Shown here: positions 47,216 through 57,487 of the stretch, piece by piece
Position numbering within the stretch: position 1 is the first letter of the stretch
Layout: every line of letters starts with the position of its first letter
NCBI GenBank assembly: GCA_027257055.1
Contig: JAPVLO010000007.1
Location: 2,108,001-2,172,000, forward strand
Direction: 5' to 3'
DNA length: 64,000 bases
Origin: Cephalopachus bancanus
Taxonomy: Eukaryota > Chordata > Mammalia > Primates > Tarsiidae
Translations under genes and position numbers: made by a program
The notes under the pieces: generated by a model
Databases searched by the model: none
What the model saw: the letters and a program-made list of their open reading frames with translations, nothing else
What the model was told of the DNA's origin: nothing

Positions 47216-50200
47216 ATTGTGAAGTTGTGGGGTACAGTTAAGGGTTAGGTATACAATTGCGTTTCATTCAGGCACCCTATTGATATAGGATGTTTCCCCG
47301 TACCCAGACAGATATTTGCTACTGTTAATCCCATCTCCCTCCCCCCACCATAGTTTCCCAGTACGGTCAGTCATTTTCGTATAGTATTGCATTGTATGTT
47401 TAAGGTCCATTATATGAGTGAGAACATGTGATACTCGGATCTTTGTTTCTGTGAGAGGTCACTCAGTATTATAGACTCTAGTTCCATCCAGGTTGCTGCG
47501 AAATTCGTGATTTTGTTATTTTTTATGGCTGCGTAGTATTCCATCGTGTATATGTACCACATTTTTTAATCCAGTCCTCTTTTGACGGACAGCATAGTTG
47601 GTTCCAGGTTCTTGCTATTGTGAACAATGCTGCGATAAACATGTGTGTGCAGGTATCTTTTTTATAGAGTGATTTGTGTTCTTTAGGATCTATTCCCAGT
47701 AGGGGGATTGCGGGGTCATATGGGAGGTTGGTATTTAGAGCTTTTAAGAATCACCACACTGCTTTCCACAGAGGTTGCACTAGTTTACACTCCCACCAAC
47801 AGTGTAGAAGGGTTCCCTTTTCACCACACCCTCTCCAGCAGCTGTTATTTTTTGAGTTGTTGATAATGGCCATTATGACTGGGGTTAGGTGGTATCTCAG
47901 TGTGGTTTTGATTTGCATCTCCCTGATGATTAGTGAGGTTGAACATTTCTTCATGTGTTTGTTGGCTGCTCGGATGTTTTCCTTTGTGAAGTGTCTGTTC
48001 ATATCTTCTGCCCATTTTATAATGGGGTTGTTTGTTTTTTTCTTTTCAGCACACTTGAGTTCCTTGTAGATCCAGGATGTTAAGCCTTTGTCAGACCTGG
48101 AGTTGGCAAATACTTTTTCCCAGTCTGTAGGCTGTCTCCCTGCTCTCTTGATGGTTTCTTTGGCTTTGCAGAAACTTGTCAGTTTAATAAGGTCCCACTT
48201 GTCTATTTTCTCTCTTATGAGCTGTGAGTTTTAGGTTTTGTTCAGGAATTGGATGCCAGTTCCGATTTCCATGTGGGTTTTTCCTTCATTTTCTAAGGTT
48301 CTTATGGTTTGAGGTTTTACATTTAGGTCTCTGATTCATTTGGAATTAACCTTTGTGCATGGGGATAGATAGGGGTCCTGTTTCAATCTTCTGCATGTGG
48401 TCAGCCAGTTTTCCCAGCACCATTTACTGAATAGGTTCTCCTCTACTCAGTGGTAGGTGGTGGAGGCTTTGTCAAAGATGAGTTGGTTGAGAAATTGAGG
48501 TTTTGCTTCTGGAATCTCAATTCTATTCCATTGATCTATACGTCTGTTCCTATACCAATACCAAGCTGTTTTGATGATTGTACTTTATAGTAAAGTTTGA
48601 AGTCTGGTAGTGTGATACCACCTGCTTTGTTTTTTTTGCTGAGGATTGTTCTGGCTATTCTTGGACGTTTGTGTTTCCATAAGAATTCCTGCATTGTTTT
48701 TTCTAGGTCTGAGAAGAATGTTGCTGGTAATTTGATGGGTATTGCATTGAATTTGTAGATTGCCTTAGGTAAGATGGACATCTTCACAATGTTGATTCTT
48801 CCGATCCATGAGCATGGGATATTTTTCCACTTGTTTGTGTCAACTTTGATTTCTTTGAGCAGTGTTCTGTAGTTTTCCTTGTAAAGGTCTTTCACGTCTC
48901 TGGTTAGGAAGATGCCAAGGTTTTTCTTTTTTTGTGTGGCTATTGTGAATGGAATTGTGTTTTTTATTTGGGTTTCTGTTTGTTTATTATTGGTGTAGAG
49001 AAATGCGATTGTCTTTTGTACATTTATTTTGTATCCTGAGACTTTGCCAAAGGTCTTTATCAGTGTAAGGAGGTTTTTGACAGATTCTCTTGGGTTTTCA
49101 AGGTATGCAATCATGTCTTCTGCAAAGAGAGATAACTTGACTTCCTCTTTTCCTATTTGGATACCCCTGATTGCCTCCTCTTCTCTGATTGCTCGAGCCA
49201 GGACTTCCAATACTATGTTGAACAGGTGGGGTGAGAGTGGGCATCCTTGTCTTGTTCCAGTTTTCAGGGGAAATGGTTCTAATTTTTGTCCATTTAGGAG
49301 TATGCTTGCTGTGGGTTTCTCGTAGATGGCTTTTACTATTTTGAGGTATGTTCTCTGTATGCCTAGATGTTCAAAGGTTTTTATCAAGAAGGGGTGCTGT
49401 ATTTTATCAAAAGCTTTTTCTGTATCTAATGATATAATCATGTGGTTTTTGTTTTGACATCTGTTAATGTATTTAATAACATTTATGGTTTTACAAATGT
49501 TGAACCAGACTTGCATCCCAGGAATGAAGCCGACTTGGTCATGATGGATGATTTTTGAGATGTATTGCTGAATCCGGTTTGCTAGGATATTGTTGAGAAT
49601 TTTAGCATCTATGTTCATCAAAGATATTGGCCTGTAGTTCTCTTTCTTTGTTGGATCTTTACCTGGCTTGGGTATCAATGTGATTTTGGCTTCATAAAAT
49701 GATTTGGGGAGCGTTCCATCTTTTTTAATCGCCTGGAATACCTTCAGTAGGATTGGTATCAGCTCCTCCTTAAATGTCTTGTAAAATTCTGCTGGAAAGC
49801 CACCTGGTCCAGGGCTTTTTTTTGTAGGAAGTTTTCTTATTACATAGTTGATTTCCTTGATTGCTATTGGTCTATTTAGGGTCTCAATTTCTTCTTGTTC
49901 CAACCTAGGTAGGTTGTGTGATGTCAGAAAGTCCTCCATTTCCTTAAGGTTTTCAAGTTTGTTTCCATAAAAGTGTACGTAGTAGTCTCTAATAATCTTT
50001 TGTATTTCTTCAGGGTCAGATGTGACTTCATCTTTTGTGTTTCTGATTGTGCTTATTTGGTTTTTTTCTTGTTTTTCCTTGGTCAGTCTAGCTAGGGGAC
50101 CATCGATCTTGTTTATTCTTTCGAAGAACCAGCTTTTTGTTTCATTTATTTTTTCTATTATCTTTTTGTCTTCTATGTCCTGGATTTGGGCTTTTATTTT

Positions 50201-50996
50201 GGTGATCTGGATTCTTCTGCTGAAATTAGGGTTTTTGTGGTCTTGCTTTTCCAGCTTCTTTAGGTGGCTTATTAGGTTGTTAATTTCTGTCCCTTCCATT
50301 TTCCTCATGTTTGTTTGTAGGGATATAAATTCCCCTCTTATTACAGCTTTTAAGGCATCCCAGAGATTTTGGTAAGATGTTTCTTCATTTTCTTTTATTT
50401 CCAGGTATCTTTTGATCTCTGTTTTGATGTCATCATTGGCCCAGGAGTTATTTAGCATCTTGCTGTTTAGTGTCCATGTCTTTGTGGGTTTTGGAGAGAC
50501 TTTGTTGGTGTCAATGTTTATTTTTATTCCACTGTGTTCTGAGAAGGTGCATGGTAGAATTTCAGTCCTTAGCCTGGCTCGGTGGCTCAGCCTGTAATCC
50601 CGCGCCTTTGGGAGGCTAAGGTGAGTGGATTGCCTGAGCCCACGGGTTCGAGACCCGCCTGGGCAGCGAGACCTCATCTCTACAATAAATCAAAAAATCA
50701 GCTGGGCGTGGTAGCGCGCCTGTAGTTCCAGCTACCCGGAAGACTGAGGCGGAAGGATCACCGGAGCCCAGCGGGTCGAGGCTGCGGTGGCCGGGAGCGG
50801 CCACTGAACTCCAGTCTGGGCGACAGAGTGAGACTCCAACTCAAAAAATAAAAAAAAAAAGAATTTCAGTCCTTTTAAATTTGCTTATACTTGATTTGTG
50901 TCCAATTATGTGGTCGATCTTAGAATATGTTCCATGTGGTGATGAGTAGAATGTGTATTCTGTGGTCTTTGGATGGAGTGTTCTATAGGTATCAAT
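47216..50996 (-). pseudogene. L1-d ORF2, reverse transcriptase and C-terminal part
   Basis: From the Alu leftwards, a long open stretch (48536-50570 of L1 origin) encodes the end of the endonuclease, the linker and the RT domain: '[15 protein letters not shown]', '[17 protein letters not shown]', '[20 protein letters not shown]' and [10 protein letters not shown]. The catalytic motif F-A-D-D is FAED here, losing the first metal-binding Asp. A one-base deletion near 48,580 shifts the frame at 'FKLYYK'. The Cys-rich C-terminal part ('[18 protein letters not shown]') is in 47751-48002. The apparent N-terminus of the 713-codon frame (50,571-50,677) is Alu sequence and not part of the gene. Confidence 0.9.
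50571..50860 (+). mobile_element. Dimeric Alu inside L1-d ORF2
   Basis: A full-length + strand Alu with a 14-bp TSD (50557-50570 and 50861-50874) and an A-rich tail. It keeps more CpG sites than the other Alus here ('gtagcgcgcctgtag'), which suggests it is the youngest. It splits ORF2 in the endonuclease C-terminal region. Confidence 0.96.
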
Positions 50997-51610
50997 TAAG
51001 TCCATTTGGTCCAGAGTCTCATTGAGGTTCCGGATCTCCTTGCTAATTTTTTGTCCTGATGATCTAAGGTTGTGAGTGGTGTATTAAAGTCCCCAGTTAT
51101 GATGGTGTTAGAATCAATGTCTTTCTTTAGTTTTCCTAGAAGTTGCTTTATGAATGTTGGCGCACCTATGTTGGGTGCATATATGTTTAGGATAGATATT
51201 TCTTGTTGACGGAGTGAACCTTTTATCATTATGTAGTGGCCCTCTGTATCTTTTTAAATTTTTGATAGCTTAAATGGTATTTTGTCTGAAATTAGGATCG
51301 CGACTCCTCCTTTCTTTCGTGTTCCATTCGCCTGAAAATTTGTTTCCCATCCTCTTACTTCGAGTCTGTGTATGTCCTTTCTAGTGAGATGGGTCTCTTG
51401 AAGACAGTATATTGTTGCCTGGTGATATTTTATCCATTTTGTCATTCTATGTCTTTTCAGTGGTGTGTTTAGTCCATTCACATTCAGACTAATTATTGAA
51501 ATGTGAGAGTTCGTCCCTATCATGGAGTTCTTATTGAGTTGTTGTTCTTCCACTTGGTTTTTTCTTTTTTCTTTTTCTTTTTTTGTCTTTTGGTTTTGTG
51601 GTTGATTCAT
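50861..51610 (-). pseudogene. L1-d ORF2, endonuclease part
   Basis: ORF2 starts at 51610, 7 bases after the ORF1 stop. The first 118 codons carry the endonuclease N-terminus ('SLNVNGLNTPLKRHR', 'YCLQETHL'). The frame stops after 'FKLSKI' at 51,254, resumes from 51229 ('NIYAPNIGAPTFIKQ', 'GDFNTPLTTLD'), and is lost again at 50,996 by a frameshift. The stop after FKLSKI is in the same codon as in L1-a. Confidence 0.9.
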
Positions 51611-51617
51611 GTATATT

Positions 51618-52580
51618 TTATTCTTTTCCCTGTATTCTTGTGAAGAATGTTGTTCTTTTTTCCTTTTCTTCTGTGTTTAGTACTTTCTTAAGTGTTTCAT
51701 GTAGAGATGGTTTGGTGGCAGCATAAGTTCTTAGGGATTGGATATCTGGGAAAGATTTTAATTCTCCCTCACTGATGAAGCTTAGCTTGGCCGGGTAGGT
51801 TATTCTTGGTTGAAATTGTTTATCTTTTAGGACTTTGAAGATAGGGCTCCAAGCTCTCCTAGCCTGCAGAGTTTCTGCAGATAAATCTGCTGCTATTCTG
51901 ATTGGTCTTCCATGGTTGGTGATCTGGCCTTTTTCTCTTGCTGCCTTTAGGATTTTTTCTTTTGTGCCTACTTTATTTAGGCGAATTATTATGTGTCTAG
52001 GAGTTGGTCTTCTCATTTGTTGTCTTGTGGGGGTTCTCTGAATCTCTTGTGTTTTAATTTTTGCATCGTTGATTAGATAAGGGAAGTTTTCTTGAATGAT
52101 CTCATGGAAAGTTTGTTCCAATGTGGTCTCTGTTTCTCTTTCTGCCTCAGGGAGTCCGATTATTCCTAGGTTAGGCCTCTTAAAGTAGTCACTCATCTCT
52201 TGAAGGTTTTGTTCTGTCTTTTTGAGCTTATTTTCTGTGTTTTTAAGAGTTTGGGTTATTTCTATATTTTGGTCCTCAAGCTCTGAGATTCTTTCTTCTG
52301 CTTGGGTAATTCTGCTTTTGATGCTTATCAATTTGTTATTTATTTCATTCACAGTATTCTTTATTACTGTTATCTCAGATATCAGCTCCTTCCTAGTTTC
52401 TTCTTGTGTCTCCTCAATTCTTTTTAATCTCTCCATTATTGTTTTGATATCTACATTTGCATTTTGAGACCCTTCATACTGGGGACTTTTCATTGTTTGC
52501 ATTCCAAAGTAAGTTTTCTCAATGTCTGCTCTCCCAGGCGTCTGGGAGAGACCCATACTCTTCTTTTGGTTTTTCTTCAT
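51618..52580 (-). CDS. L1-d ORF1 protein, intact (320 aa)
   Basis: A complete ORF1 from MKKNQKKSMG to IQGKE, with the same layout as the copy at 15967-16929: coiled coil about residues 45-133, RRM-like domain about 136-232, C-terminal domain about 233-300. The substitutions against L1-a are spread along the protein, with a cluster at 132-143 ('DYFKRPNLGIIGLPE') at the start of the RRM. RNA-binding landmarks such as 'RRPTPRHIIIRLNK' and 'ITNHGRPIRIAADLS' are kept. The element has its own full 5' UTR, so ORF1 could be transcribed, but ORF2 is dead. Confidence 0.9.
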   Translation of the reverse strand: MKKNQKKSMGLSQTPGRADIEKTYFGMQTMKSPQYEGSQNANVDIKTIMERLKRIEETQEETRKELISEITVIKNTVNEINNKLISIKSRITQAEERISELEDQNIEITQTLKNTENKLKKTEQNLQEMSDYFKRPNLGIIGLPEAERETETTLEQTFHEIIQENFPYLINDAKIKTQEIQRTPTRQQMRRPTPRHIIIRLNKVGTKEKILKAAREKGQITNHGRPIRIAADLSAETLQARRAWSPIFKVLKDKQFQPRITYPAKLSFISEGELKSFPDIQSLRTYAATKPSLHETLKKVLNTEEKEKRTTFFTRIQGKE

Positions 52581-54132
52581 TTCTGTAGATTTTTCTCCCT
52601 CTCCCCCTTTCCCTCCCCCTCTTCAATTCTGTTTTTGAGGGAAGGTGGGGTTGCTTTTATTTCTCTTCTGCAATGACCTGTTCTTCCTTATGAGGGTCTT
52701 CTGGTTTTGTTCACTTTTCTCTCTGCTTTACAGTCTGTCTATTCAGCAGTATGCAGCCTTGGTCCCTAGATTTAAAAGGGGGGCATATAAAAGAGGAAAA
52801 TAATGGAGGAAGTGGGGTCAATATGGAGTTAGAAAGAGAGAAGTGCGAGAGGGAAAACAGATATACATACCAACTATCAGGTGAGAGAGAGACACAGGGC
52901 CGGGAAGAAGTGAAGAAAGACAGGTAAGAAAGATTCCCTAAAGAATACTGATAGTTACACAGAGACAGGCCAATAAAATCAAGAAACAGTTTAAGTCAGA
53001 AGGTAAACACAAAACGTGATCTAAACCAACAGTTTCAATGATCAAATCATAAGTCAAAATAAGCGATCAGACTAGAGTCACGTCTGTGATCTCTGATTCC
53101 AGCCTCTCTCTTTTGTTTTTCATTGCAGCGTAGGGATGGGGCTTTGTCTCCTGTTTCGCGTTGTTTCCTTAGGAACTGAGGTAAAGTTTGTTGATAGGTG
53201 GGCAGGGCAATGGAAGTCTCTGCCTGGAGAGTAGCAAGGTAGTTTACCCAGATCTGTTTTTCTCTACTTGTCTGGGTCCCCCAGTTTGGGGTCTCGCACT
53301 GAGTGCCTCAGTCAGGGTGGGACTGGAGTTCCAGAGCTCCAAAGCTCCAAAGGGCAGGCAGTGTGCGGCAAGAGTTGCTCTGGGCCTCCCACAGGGTACC
53401 TCGGCCAGGAAAGGGACCAGAGTCTCTGAGGGGTGGGCGCCCAGAGCCTCCCTGTGTGACCGGCGGTGCCGGGTGCCGGTTGTCGGGCTGGAGACAATGG
53501 AGCCGGGGAGAGGGCCGGAGGGAGCAGGGACCCAAAACTCCCCCGCACGCTGCAATATCTGGCCTTAGGAAATGAGGTAAAGTTTGTTGATAGGTGGGCG
53601 GGGCAATGGAAGTCTCTGCCTGGAGAATGGCGAGGCAGTTTAAGCAGATCTGTTTTTCTCAGCTTGTCTGGGTCCTCTGGCTTGGGGTCTCATGCTGAGT
53701 GCCTCAGCCAGGGTGGACCCGGAGTTCCAGAGCTCCAAAGTTCCAAAGGGAAGGTGGCAAGCGGCGAGAGTGGCGCTGGGCCCCCTACAGAGTACTTCAG
53801 CCAGAAAAGGGACCAGAGTCTCTGAGGGGCAGGCGCCCAGAGCCTCCCTGTGTGACCGGCAGTGCCGGGTGCCGGGTGTCTGACTGGAGACAATGCAGCC
53901 GGGGAGGGATCTGGAGGGGGCTGGGACTGGAGACTTCCACATACGAGTAGAACAGCAGCAGTGGTGGGGGGTGCACAATATCTGGCCTTCCGTGGGAAGT
54001 TCCCGGGCCTGGCACCAGCACGGTTGGTGGTGGGCTGGGGGGTAGGGGAAGAGAAGTAATAGCCTTTTTGGGAACTCACGTTCAGAGAATCTCGCCAGTT
54101 CACCTATGCCGTCGCCATCTTGCCCCGTCTCC
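52581..54132 (-). promoter_or_regulatory. Full 5' UTR / internal promoter region of L1-d
   Basis: 1.55 kb, GC- and CpG-rich between about 53,250 and 54,130, unlike the AT-rich surroundings. It contains two tandem promoter-like monomers (53167-53982) and one 233-bp unit (52832-53064). The first bases on the - strand include CAAGATGGCGAC, which contains the core of a YY1 site (AAGATGG), as at the start of human L1. Short GC-rich reading frames in both directions are by-products of base composition. Confidence 0.8.
53167..53982 (-). repeat. Two tandem ~400-bp monomers in the L1-d 5' UTR
   Basis: Copies at 53167-53562 (396 bp) and 53563-53982 (420 bp), each beginning with 'ccttagga' and then 'gaggtaaagtttgttgatag' on the + strand and holding 'gggaccagagtctctgaggg'. 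A partial copy forms the upstream end of L1-a (17,982-18,194). Confidence 0.9.
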
Positions 54133-54140
54133 TGTACCAC

Positions 54141-55361
54141 ATTTTTAAAATCCAGTCCTCTTTCAATGGGCAGCATGGTTGTTTCCTGGTTCTTGTTATT
54201 GTGAACAATGCTGTGATAAACATACATGTGCAGGTATCTTTTTTATAGAGTGATTGGAGGTCTTCAGGGTATATCCAGTAGGGGGATTGCGGAGTCACAT
54301 GGAAGGTCGATTTTTAGAGCTTTTAGGAATCGCCACACTGCTTTCCACAGAGGTTGCACTAGTTTACACTCCCACCAACAGTGTAGAAGTATTCCCTTTT
54401 CACCACAACCTCTCCAACAGCTGTTATTTTTTGAGTTGTTGATAATGGCCATTATGACTGGAGTTAGGTGGTATCTCAGTGTGGTTTTGATTTGCATCTC
54501 CCTGATGATTAGTGAGGTTGAGCATTTCTTCATGTGTTTGTTGGCTGCTCGAATGTCTTCTTTTGTGAAGTGTTTGTTCATATCTTTTGCCCATTTTATA
54601 ATGAGGTTGTTGGTTTTTTTCTTTTCAGCACGTTTGAGTTACTTGTAGATCCAGGATGTTAAGCCTTTGTCAGACCTGGAGTTGGCAAATACTTTTTCCC
54701 AGTCTGTAGGCTGTCTCCCTGCTCTCTTGATGGTTTCTTTGGCTTTGCAGAAGCTTGTCAGTTTAATAAGGTCCCACTTGTCTATCTTCTCTCTTATGAC
54801 CTGTGGGTTTCGGGTTTTGTTCAGGAATTGGATGCCAGTTCCGATTTCCATGAGGGTATTTCCTTACTCTTCTAAGGTTCTTATGGTTTGAGGTTTTATA
54901 TTTAGGTCTCTGATCCATTTGGAGTTAACCTTTGTGCATGGGGATAGATAGGGGTCCTGTTTCAACCTTCTGCATGTGGTCAGCCAGTTTTCCCAGCACC
55001 ATTTACTGAATAGGTTCTCCTCTCCCCAGTGGTAGGTGGTGGGGGCTTTGTCGAGTTGGTTGAGAAATTGAGGTTTTGCTTCTGGAATCTCAATTCTATT
55101 CCATTGATCTATGTGCCTGTTCCTGTACCAGTACCAAGCTGTTTTGATGATTGTAGCTTTATAGTAAAGTTTGAAGTCTGGTAATGTGATACCACCTGCT
55201 TTGTTTTTTTTGCTGAGGATTGTTCTGGCTATTCTTGGACATTTGTGTTACCATATGAATTCCTGTGTTGTTTTTTCCAGGTCTGAGAAGAATGTTGCTG
55301 GTAATTTGATGGCTATTGCATTGAATTTGTAGATTGCCTTAGGTAAGATGGACATCTTCAC
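54141..55361 (-). pseudogene. L1-c ORF2 C-terminal remnant
   Basis: The end of ORF2 of the older L1 on the - strand. '[20 protein letters not shown]' and '[18 protein letters not shown]' lie in 54264-54581, and '[12 protein letters not shown]'-like and '[16 protein letters not shown]' sequence is in 54639-54851. Several stops and frame changes are present. The first part of ORF2 was never copied (5' truncation), apart from the inverted piece at 55362-55464. Confidence 0.85.
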
Positions 55362-55464
55362 AAAACCAGAGACGTGAAAGACCTTTACAATGAAAATTAC
55401 AAGACACTGCTCAAAGAAATCAAAGATGACACAAACAAGTGGAAAAATATTCCATGCTCATGGA
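55362..55464 (+). mobile_element. Inverted 5' segment of L1-c
   Basis: 103 bp of RT-coding L1 sequence on the + strand ('[12 protein letters not shown]'-like), opposite to the rest of L1-c and ending exactly at the TSD. Typical of twin priming during L1 insertion. Confidence 0.9.
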
Positions 55465-55479
55465 TTGGGCTGCTCCCTT

Positions 55480-56803
55480 AAACCAGCTAATAGAGTCCAG
55501 TGATAAGTTTTTAGTGTTCTAGACTCTGCTGAAGTGTTACAGTCCCAATCCAGGTGAGAGGAGGGAAAAATCTCCTCTAACATTTCCTGATTTTTCTCCT
55601 CTGTACCAGCCACTGAGGCCAGGACATAGCTTTTAGTCTCAGCTCTAATGCACTCTGGCTTCTTAAAAGTAAATTGGGTTTAAAGGAGCTGTTGGCGATC
55701 ATCCCAGGTTAGAAGATGAATGCGCATGATTGATTTTGACCAGAGAGGTTAAAACCTATGGTTTTTCTGAGAACAGAGGATTTTGGCAAGTTTTCATTCT
55801 CTTGAGAAACAGGTAAAACAAGCTTTTTTTGAATAATTAGCCAGGGGCCTTTGTATATAGCACCATGTTGTTTTTAAGTCAGAAGCTCTGGTTTCATATA
55901 GTGTGGTTTATGGGAAGGGTTGAGTTTTAAGAAAGCATATTTTTAACCATGGGGGGGAGTTTTGGACTAAATTTAACTATTGGTCAATATAGAGAAACTG
56001 ATTAGGATGACCAGGGATCCCTGTAATGACCTTTTAGACAGACTGAGTAACATGGACATTCAGAGATCTTGTGGCAGGCCATTTAAGTGCAGGCCAATCA
56101 TTTTCACAGAGGGTTCAGAGTCTGCCTTTGGAGAGACAGACACCATAGTCCTCCATGAACCTGACAGAGAAACTCCTTATTATACAGTCCAGGAGACCAG
56201 AGGGCTTAGAAGCCTGTGACACCATATTGTCAAAACCAGTTAATCACAGGAGAGCCAGTTACAGAAGACACCTAAGAGAATTAAACTTGTAATTATAAAG
56301 AAGTATGCAAAAGCCAGGAAAAGCTTGGTTACTGATGACCAGTCCAAAGGTGAAGCAGAAGCAAGTCCTGTGGCAAAAAGCAAGGCAACTAAGCAATGAA
56401 AGAGACCAAGGCTGACAGGAATTTAGAAATGATATGAACTCATAAAAATTAAAGGGGCACCCAAAACAGATATCCAAACTCAAAACAAAAATCAGAAATC
56501 AGAAATTCAACTGAGACTTCTTGTGTACCAATTTATTGAGTCACTGGCCAGAGTCTAAGGGACAGCCTCGTCAGGTTCCAACTCCCTTATTATGGCCATA
56601 AGAAAGACAGAAGCAGAATCTTACCTCCTGGGAGGATACAGACTCAGGTTTTCTTGAGGTGAGAGAAGTTAGCAGTTGTTCCAACTTCCTGTAAGCCAGT
56701 TGAGAGGTTATGGGGCCCTGAGTGACTCAGGGGGTGCCTCCCTGATAATTCCCCATCTGACTGGGGAGAGCTGGAGTGAGACTGGCTCCCAAGGTTGGCA
56801 AAA
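55480..56803 (-). pseudogene. ERV2 gag remnant and leader right of the L1 nest
   Basis: Continues the gag gene across the L1-c insertion. It aligns with ERV1 5,840-7,040 ('agctaatagagtccagtgat' matches 'agctaatagaatctggtgat'). It encodes the middle and N-terminal parts of gag and the leader, with many stops. A stretch at about 56,220-56,560 has no match by eye in ERV1. Confidence 0.7.
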
Positions 56804-56823
56804 TTATCCTACTGGGGCCTCCA
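56804..56823 (-). other. ERV2 primer-binding site, tRNA-Thr type, mutated
   Basis: The + strand 'tatcctactggggcctcca' matches the tRNA-Thr 3' end used by ERV1 except for a few changes in the 5' half. It sits two bases from the 5' LTR. Confidence 0.8.
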
Positions 56824-56825
56824 AA

Positions 56826-57487
56826 TGTTGTGACTAGAGTACAAGAAGGTAAGTTGCCAACACGCAGAGAAACAAATTAACAGTCCTTTATTTAAACTGG
56901 TAACCAAAAGAAGCTATTGCCATAAAAGCTCTCAGCCCTGAACAGAGCAAGCAAGGAATTTTTAAAGGCAAAAACTGCAAGTGGGCTACATAGCAACTTA
57001 GTGACCATAGAACCATAAACTAATAACTTAGCAACCTAAATGGGAACTTTTGATTGTAGGGAGTTTTGATTAACTCTATGTCCCAGGCACAGCCAGTGAC
57101 TGGAAAGCCCCTGAAGTTATGCCAACAAGATATGGTTTAAGGTAGTTACATAGAGAAAAGGTGGAAGAACCATTACATAATGGAATTATCTTGGTTAGGA
57201 CACGAAGTACAAGAACAAAATATGAGAATGTAACAACAGGGTTTTGCAAGGCGTAACATTTGATTTTAGTTAACAAAGCATACAGTTACAGGGAACTTGT
57301 GGCTAGGGAGTTCTCATGGTCAGGGGAACAAGGAGGTGGATCTGTGGGTACAAGAAACCTGCAACAACTTCATGTGGGGGGGCATCTCTGGGCAGCAAGC
57401 AGCTAAGATGGAGTATTTTAAAACAAAATGAAGTTACTTATTTTAAACAAGCTATTATAGACTATTATAAAATTTACAGACATTTCA
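56826..57487 (-). repeat. ERV2 5' LTR
   Basis: 662 bp, partner of 42577-43306. It keeps the AATAAA signal (reverse complement of 'tttatt', near 56,886) and ends in CATTTCA before the TSD GGCA. Confidence 0.9.

Larger units (their letters stand above)
47207..54132 (-). mobile_element. L1-d: full-length LINE-1 nested in L1-c
   Basis: A 6.9-kb L1 on the - strand with an 8-bp TSD (TGTACCAC, 47199-47206 and 54133-54140). The poly-A tail is the T run 47207-47215. The 5' end at about 54,132 has the word CAAGATGGCGAC on the - strand, a start typical of mammalian L1. In order: 5' UTR with two ~400-bp monomers, ORF1 (intact), a 7-base gap, ORF2 (broken, with an Alu inside), and a 3' UTR. It is the youngest or second-youngest insertion in the nest; only the Alu within it is later. 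Confidence 0.95.
46827..55464 (-). mobile_element. L1-c: 5'-inverted, truncated L1 inserted in ERV2 gag
   Basis: A 15-bp TSD ('ttgggctgctccctt') lies at 46812-46826 and 55465-55479, and joining the two sides restores the gag sequence seen in ERV1. The 3' end and T-rich tail are on the left (46,828-46,860). L1-c sequence is 46827-47206 and 54133-55361 on the - strand. 55362-55464 is the same L1's RT region in the opposite direction ('ccagagacgtgaaagacc' onward), the mark of twin priming. L1-d is nested inside it. Confidence 0.92.
42577..57487 (-). mobile_element. ERV2: second defective class I provirus, interrupted by nested L1 elements
   Basis: LTRs of 730 bp (42577-43306) and 662 bp (56826-57487) with a 4-bp TSD, GGCA (42573-42576 and 57488-57491). 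Internal retroviral sequence is 43307-46811 plus 55480-56825, about 4.85 kb. The rest is an L1 insertion. The order on the - strand is PBS, gag, RT, RNase H, integrase, polypurine tract, LTR. As in ERV1, integrase is followed almost at once by the 3' LTR with no env. Capsid sequence sits next to mid-RT sequence near 46,390, so nucleocapsid and protease are missing. Related to ERV1, with the same primer type, but a different deletion at gag/pol. Confidence 0.9.

Noticed and set aside
48536..50677. A 713-codon reading frame that could be taken for a novel long protein
   Set aside because: It is L1-d ORF2 fused by chance to reverse-strand Alu sequence at its N-terminus. The Alu has a clean TSD, so the fusion is an insertion artefact.
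53188..54227. Many overlapping GC-rich reading frames on both strands
   Set aside because: They lie in the GC-rich L1-d 5' UTR, overlap each other in several frames, show no domain, and are not kept open in L1-a or L1-f.
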